This document shows, piece by piece, positions 5,416 to 7,667 of a stretch of DNA of 7,667 nucleotides (position 1 is its first letter; every line of letters begins with the position of its first letter). The notes beneath the pieces are model-generated. The model saw nothing but the letters and a program-made list of their open reading frames with translations, had not been told where the DNA came from and made no database searches. The stretch spans positions 1 through 7,667 of the forward strand of contig JAHDIA010000285.1 of assembly GCA_020631035.1 (NCBI GenBank). Reading direction: 5' to 3'. Source of the DNA: Chitinophagales bacterium (GTDB lineage Bacteria; Bacteroidota; Bacteroidia; Chitinophagales; UBA2359). The translations under genes were made by a program, and so were the position numbers.

Positions 5416-6123
5416 TCACATAGGGGCGTTCCAATTCATTTTGTCTATGTTGAATTGGGAATAGAGTTGACGGTTGGTAAGATCGAGGGCGCATAGGTAG
5501 CCAAATCCTTCGGCGACGTCTCGTCCGTAGCAGCCTGCGTCTATGTTGATTACTTGTTTTTCGGGTAGTTCGTCGAGCATTTCTTGAATGGCTTCTTTGG
5601 GAATGGGCGTGTGTCCGTGTAAAAGAATGCGTTTGCCTAGCCAATCGTAGTCTATTTGGTCGTACCAGTAGCGGGTCCAGATGATGGCTTCTTTGTCTTG
5701 TAGGGGATCTTCGTTGCCAAAATTGAGTCCTGCGTGTACAAAGAGGTATTTTTTGGTGGCGTGAAAGAACTTTAAATCTTCGAGAAAATCCCAGTATTTT
5801 TGGGGAATTTGCTTGACAGATTTTACCTGAAAGCTTTCGAGTACCTGCTCCCCTCCGTTGCGAAACCAGACTCTTAATTTGTTGTCATTGTTTCGAGCAT
5901 TGAGCATCATTTGTTCGTGATTACCACGAATGAAGCGGAGATGGTAGCCTTCTTGTTCTTTGTCGATTATCCAGTCAAGTACTTGTTTGCTTTTGGGACC
6001 ACGGTCAATGAAATCTCCTAAGAGGTAAAGCTTGTCTTTGGGAGTAAATTTCACTTGTTCTAGTAGGGCTAGAAAGGTATCGTAACAGCCGTGAATATCG
6101 GATATGGCAATTTTTCTGGACAA
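5416..6123 (-). CDS. Metallophosphoesterase, PPP-type serine/threonine phosphatase family
   Basis: The 235-residue protein carries the full two-metal phosphatase motif set: DIHG at 9-12, GDFIDRG at 36-42, GNHE at 67-70, HAGL at 130-133, HGHT at 169-172 and IDAGC at 194-198. The order and spacing match the small bacterial PPP family (PphA/PrpE/ApaH-like). Members hydrolyse phosphoserine/threonine or diadenosine tetraphosphate; the substrate cannot be decided here. It has no signal peptide and should be cytosolic. The start is TTG at 6123-6121. An in-frame TAA lies three codons upstream and no ATG lies between, while the following SRKIAISDIHG is the conserved beginning of the family. No Shine-Dalgarno sequence is visible. 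A strong terminator lies just upstream, so it has its own promoter in roughly 6124-6152, which I cannot define. It converges on the M1-like gene. Confidence 0.9.
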   Translation of the reverse strand: MSRKIAISDIHGCYDTFLALLEQVKFTPKDKLYLLGDFIDRGPKSKQVLDWIIDKEQEGYHLRFIRGNHEQMMLNARNNDNKLRVWFRNGGEQVLESFQVKSVKQIPQKYWDFLEDLKFFHATKKYLFVHAGLNFGNEDPLQDKEAIIWTRYWYDQIDYDWLGKRILLHGHTPIPKEAIQEMLDELPEKQVINIDAGCYGRDVAEGFGYLCALDLTNRQLYSQFNIDKMNWNAPM

Positions 6124-6152
6124 TGTTGTTTATTTTGTGGACGTAAAGAAAC

Positions 6153-6190
6153 AAAAAATCCTCGAAATTTGCGGACAAATTTCGAGGATT
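6153..6190 (-). terminator. Strong intrinsic terminator after the HhH-repeat gene
   Basis: The arms 6157-6171 and 6176-6190 are perfect reverse complements (15 bp, AATCCTCGAAATTTG on the plus strand), with a 4-nt loop, CGGA. Read on the minus strand, the stem is followed directly by a T-run (6158-6153, partly in the stem). It begins 33 nt after the TAA of the HhH-repeat gene and ends 29 nt before the phosphatase start, so it separates two transcription units. Confidence 0.9.
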
Positions 6191-6223
6191 GTGCATTTAT
6201 TAACTTAAACTAAGTTGGAAGTC

Positions 6224-7627
6224 TTATTTGCCTTCTTTCTTAGCATTTTTCACCTTATTCTTGTGCAAGACTTTGGCTTGTTTAGACCATTGGTCTCTTT
6301 TGACTCTACCACGGAAGAACTCAATCGCAATATTGACTCTTTCTTCAATATCTGAATTGAACTTACCTACCTGCTCAAAAGTATAGATACCTAAAGCGTG
6401 TAATTTCTCTTCGATGAAAGGCCCAATTCCTTTGATCTCTTTAAGGTCGTCTCTGTCTTTGCCTGCGTAACCGATGACGCTAAAGTCAATACCTTTGGAT
6501 TTGAAACGCATTCTTTGGATGACATCTTCCTTGGTTTCTTTTTCCAAACCAGATTTGATGCGCGCTTGTCTTATCCACTTTTCGTTTCTTATACGAGCAG
6601 CAGGGAATTCGATTACTTCTGCAACTGTATCGATATCGTCGTCGCTAAACTGAGCGATTTGTTTGAAAGTGTAGACACCCATTACGTTCAGTTTTTCCTC
6701 TACATAAGGTCCAACTCCGTAAATCTCTTTAAGGTCTTGCTTGTCCTTTTCGGTAGCTTTACCAATTCGCTTGAAGTTGACTTTGCTTGAATTCGACTGA
6801 ATTCTAGCGAAGACTTCTTTCTTGCCTTCTTTCTCCAATCCTGTAATGATTCTTGCTTGCTTGACCCATTCATCGGTTCTGATGCGGCCAGCAGGGAATT
6901 CGATTACCTCTCCGATTATGTCAATGTCTTTATCTGAGAAGTTGGCAATTTGTTCAAATTTGTAGATTCCAGCAGCATTGAGTTTTTCTTCGCAGAAAGG
7001 TCCAATACCGTTGATTTCTTGCAGGTCTATTCTGTCAGCAAACTTGGCTGAACCAATGCGTTTGAAATCAATTTTGGAAGCACCTTTTTTGATTCTTTCA
7101 ATGATTTCGCCTTTGCCATCTGTTTCTAACCCAGTGATGATGCGTGCTTGTTTCACCCATTCGTCACCTCTGATACGTCCAGCAGGGAATTCAATTGCCT
7201 CACCAATTGGATCGATGTTTTCGTCTTTGAAGTTGGCAATTTGTCTGAAAGTAAAGATACCTAATGCATTGAGTTTTTCTTCACAGAAAGGTCCAATGCC
7301 TTTGATTTGCTGCAAGTCATCTTTTTCTTTGATGCTTGCCTTGCCAATGTCCAATTTAATGGTTTTGGCTTTTTGCTTGATTCTTTCAAGTGCAGCTTGC
7401 TTGTCATTGAGTTCATTTGCCAATTTTTTCGCCTTGGCTTTCTCAGCTTCTAGCTTAGCTTTTGCGTCGGCAGCTTCTTTGGCGGCTTTCGCTTTCGCAG
7501 CTTCGGCTTCCTTAGCAGCTTTCGCTTTCGCAGCTTCGGCTTCTTTTTGTGCCTTCTCTTTCTCGGCAGCTATTTTGGCTTTCGCATCCTCGGCAGCTTT
7601 GGCAGCTTTATCTTTTTCGGAATCAAA
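6224..7627 (-). CDS. Protein with four helix-hairpin-helix repeats and an Ala/Lys/Glu-rich helical N-terminal region (5' end not resolved)
   Basis: From the TAA at 6224 the frame is open up to an in-frame TGA at 7628-7630. The C-terminal ~390 residues are four copies of a unit of about 97 residues. Each has DLxEIxGIGPFxEEKLNALGI, TFxQIA, DIDxIxExIEFPAGRIR and EWVKQARIITGLE. The GIGP/GVGP hairpins are spaced 97, 97 and 96 residues apart (codons starting at 7300, 7009, 6718 and 6430). Single HhH units of this type contact the DNA backbone without sequence specificity, and similar units occur fused to other proteins. A DNA-binding or nucleoid role is an inference; no enzyme domain is visible. 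Upstream of 7423 come about 68 residues rich in Ala, Lys and Glu, containing an 11-residue repeat and likely forming a long helix or coiled coil. The only usual start codon in the open frame is TTG at 7423-7421, but it lies inside the helical sequence and is probably not the real start. The true start is likely beyond the right edge. The tail is basic (KNKVKNAKKEGK). Confidence 0.8.
   Translation of the reverse strand, partial: FDSEKDKAAKAAEDAKAKIAAEKEKAQKEAEAAKAKAAKEAEAAKAKAAKEAADAKAKLEAEKAKAKKLANELNDKQAALERIKQKAKTIKLDIGKASIKEKDDLQQIKGIGPFCEEKLNALGIFTFRQIANFKDENIDPIGEAIEFPAGRIRGDEWVKQARIITGLETDGKGEIIERIKKGASKIDFKRIGSAKFADRIDLQEINGIGPFCEEKLNAAGIYKFEQIANFSDKDIDIIGEVIEFPAGRIRTDEWVKQARIITGLEKEGKKEVFARIQSNSSKVNFKRIGKATEKDKQDLKEIYGVGPYVEEKLNVMGVYTFKQIAQFSDDDIDTVAEVIEFPAARIRNEKWIRQARIKSGLEKETKEDVIQRMRFKSKGIDFSVIGYAGKDRDDLKEIKGIGPFIEEKLHALGIYTFEQVGKFNSDIEERVNIAIEFFRGRVKRDQWSKQAKVLHKNKVKNAKKEGK
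6236..7396 (-). repeat. Four tandem coding repeats of about 291 bp (HhH units)
   Basis: The units lie at roughly 7396-7106, 7105-6815, 6814-6524 and 6523-6236, with periods of 291, 291 and 288 nt between hairpin motifs. The first two are closest to each other (both contain GIGPFCEEKLNA and EWVKQARIITGLE). The third and fourth diverge more (GVGPYVEEKLNV; IEFFRGRVKRDQW). This fits stepwise internal duplication. Confidence 0.8.
7484..7549 (-). repeat. 33-bp tandem repeat coding an 11-residue Ala/Lys/Glu unit
   Basis: The units 7484-7516 and 7517-7549 are almost identical, and a further partial copy ends the window (7643-7667). Each codes for an 11-residue unit rich in Ala, Lys and Glu (AKAKAAKEAEA-like). 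A hendecad period suits a long straight helix or coiled coil. Such repeats are prone to slippage and to assembly breaks. Confidence 0.7.
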
Positions 7628-7667
7628 TCATCTGTCTTTGGCAGCTTTCGCTTTTACAGCTTCGGCT
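7628..7667 (-). pseudogene. In-frame TGA and upstream continuation of the HhH-repeat reading frame
   Basis: TGA at 7630-7628 interrupts the frame, yet the upstream codons to the window edge (AEAVKAKAAKDR) continue the same Ala/Lys-rich helix in the same frame. Just downstream of the stop, FDS is out of character, before EKDKAAK resumes the pattern. A real nonsense mutation, or a sequencing/assembly error near a contig end in repetitive DNA, would both explain this. TGA is the normal stop of purA, the M1-like gene and the phosphatase gene in this window, so recoding is unlikely. Confidence 0.55.

Noticed and set aside
7421..7423. TTG at 7423-7421 as the true start of the HhH-repeat protein
   Set aside because: The Ala/Lys/Glu-rich helix continues unbroken upstream of it in the same frame, and no ribosome binding site is visible.
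7628..7630. TGA as selenocysteine or tryptophan (recoding)
   Set aside because: Three complete genes in the window end with TGA, the context is a low-complexity A/K-rich helix, and I recognise no SECIS-like hairpin.
1..7667. Defence system, prophage or transposon
   Set aside because: No integrase, transposase, nuclease, toxin-antitoxin or phage structural gene is present. dprA and purA are ordinary chromosomal genes.

Overview
The window looks like a chromosomal segment of an AT-rich member of the phylum Bacteroidota, possibly Saprospiria/Cytophagia-like. The evidence is PurA and DprA of the type seen in that phylum, secreted proteins with signal peptides ending in AQ/QAQ, almost no Shine-Dalgarno sequences, and one TAnnTTTG-type -7 box. 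The exact genus cannot be told from the sequence.

Layout, left to right. Positions 1-246 (minus) hold the 5' end of a secreted, cohesin-like surface protein that runs off the left edge. Positions 247-523 are AT-rich spacer with a probable terminator for the next gene. Positions 524-1792 (minus) are purA (adenylosuccinate synthetase). Positions 1793-2081 are a spacer rich in repeats: an ATTTAAGATT decamer cluster and two related REP-like hairpins, the second of which contains the dprA stop codon. Positions 2082-3167 (minus) are dprA. An 88-bp divergent promoter region with an 18-bp palindrome separates dprA from a 605-residue secreted M1-peptidase-like protein (3256-5073, plus) that has lost its zinc-binding HExxH motif. 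Positions 5074-5415, between convergent genes, hold no coding sequence I can support. They contain a stack of different repeats: an A/T decamer array, a perfect 28-bp palindrome, three tandem 19-20-bp units and a GC-rich structured element of about 130 bp. Positions 5416-6123 (minus) are a PPP-type metallophosphatase that appears to start with TTG. A perfect 15-bp-stem terminator at 6153-6190 separates it from a protein with four helix-hairpin-helix repeats and an Ala/Lys/Glu-rich helical N-terminal part (6224 to the right edge, minus). That reading frame is cut by an in-frame TGA at 7628-7630.

The genes do not form one pathway: purine synthesis, DNA uptake/recombination, a surface pseudo-peptidase, a phosphatase and a predicted DNA-binding structural protein lie in mostly separate transcription units. 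I see no defence system, CRISPR array, transposase or RNA operon. The most unusual items are the catalytically dead M1 protein, the four-repeat HhH protein with its coiled-coil extension, and the dense, varied intergenic repeats, which supply the stop codons of two genes.
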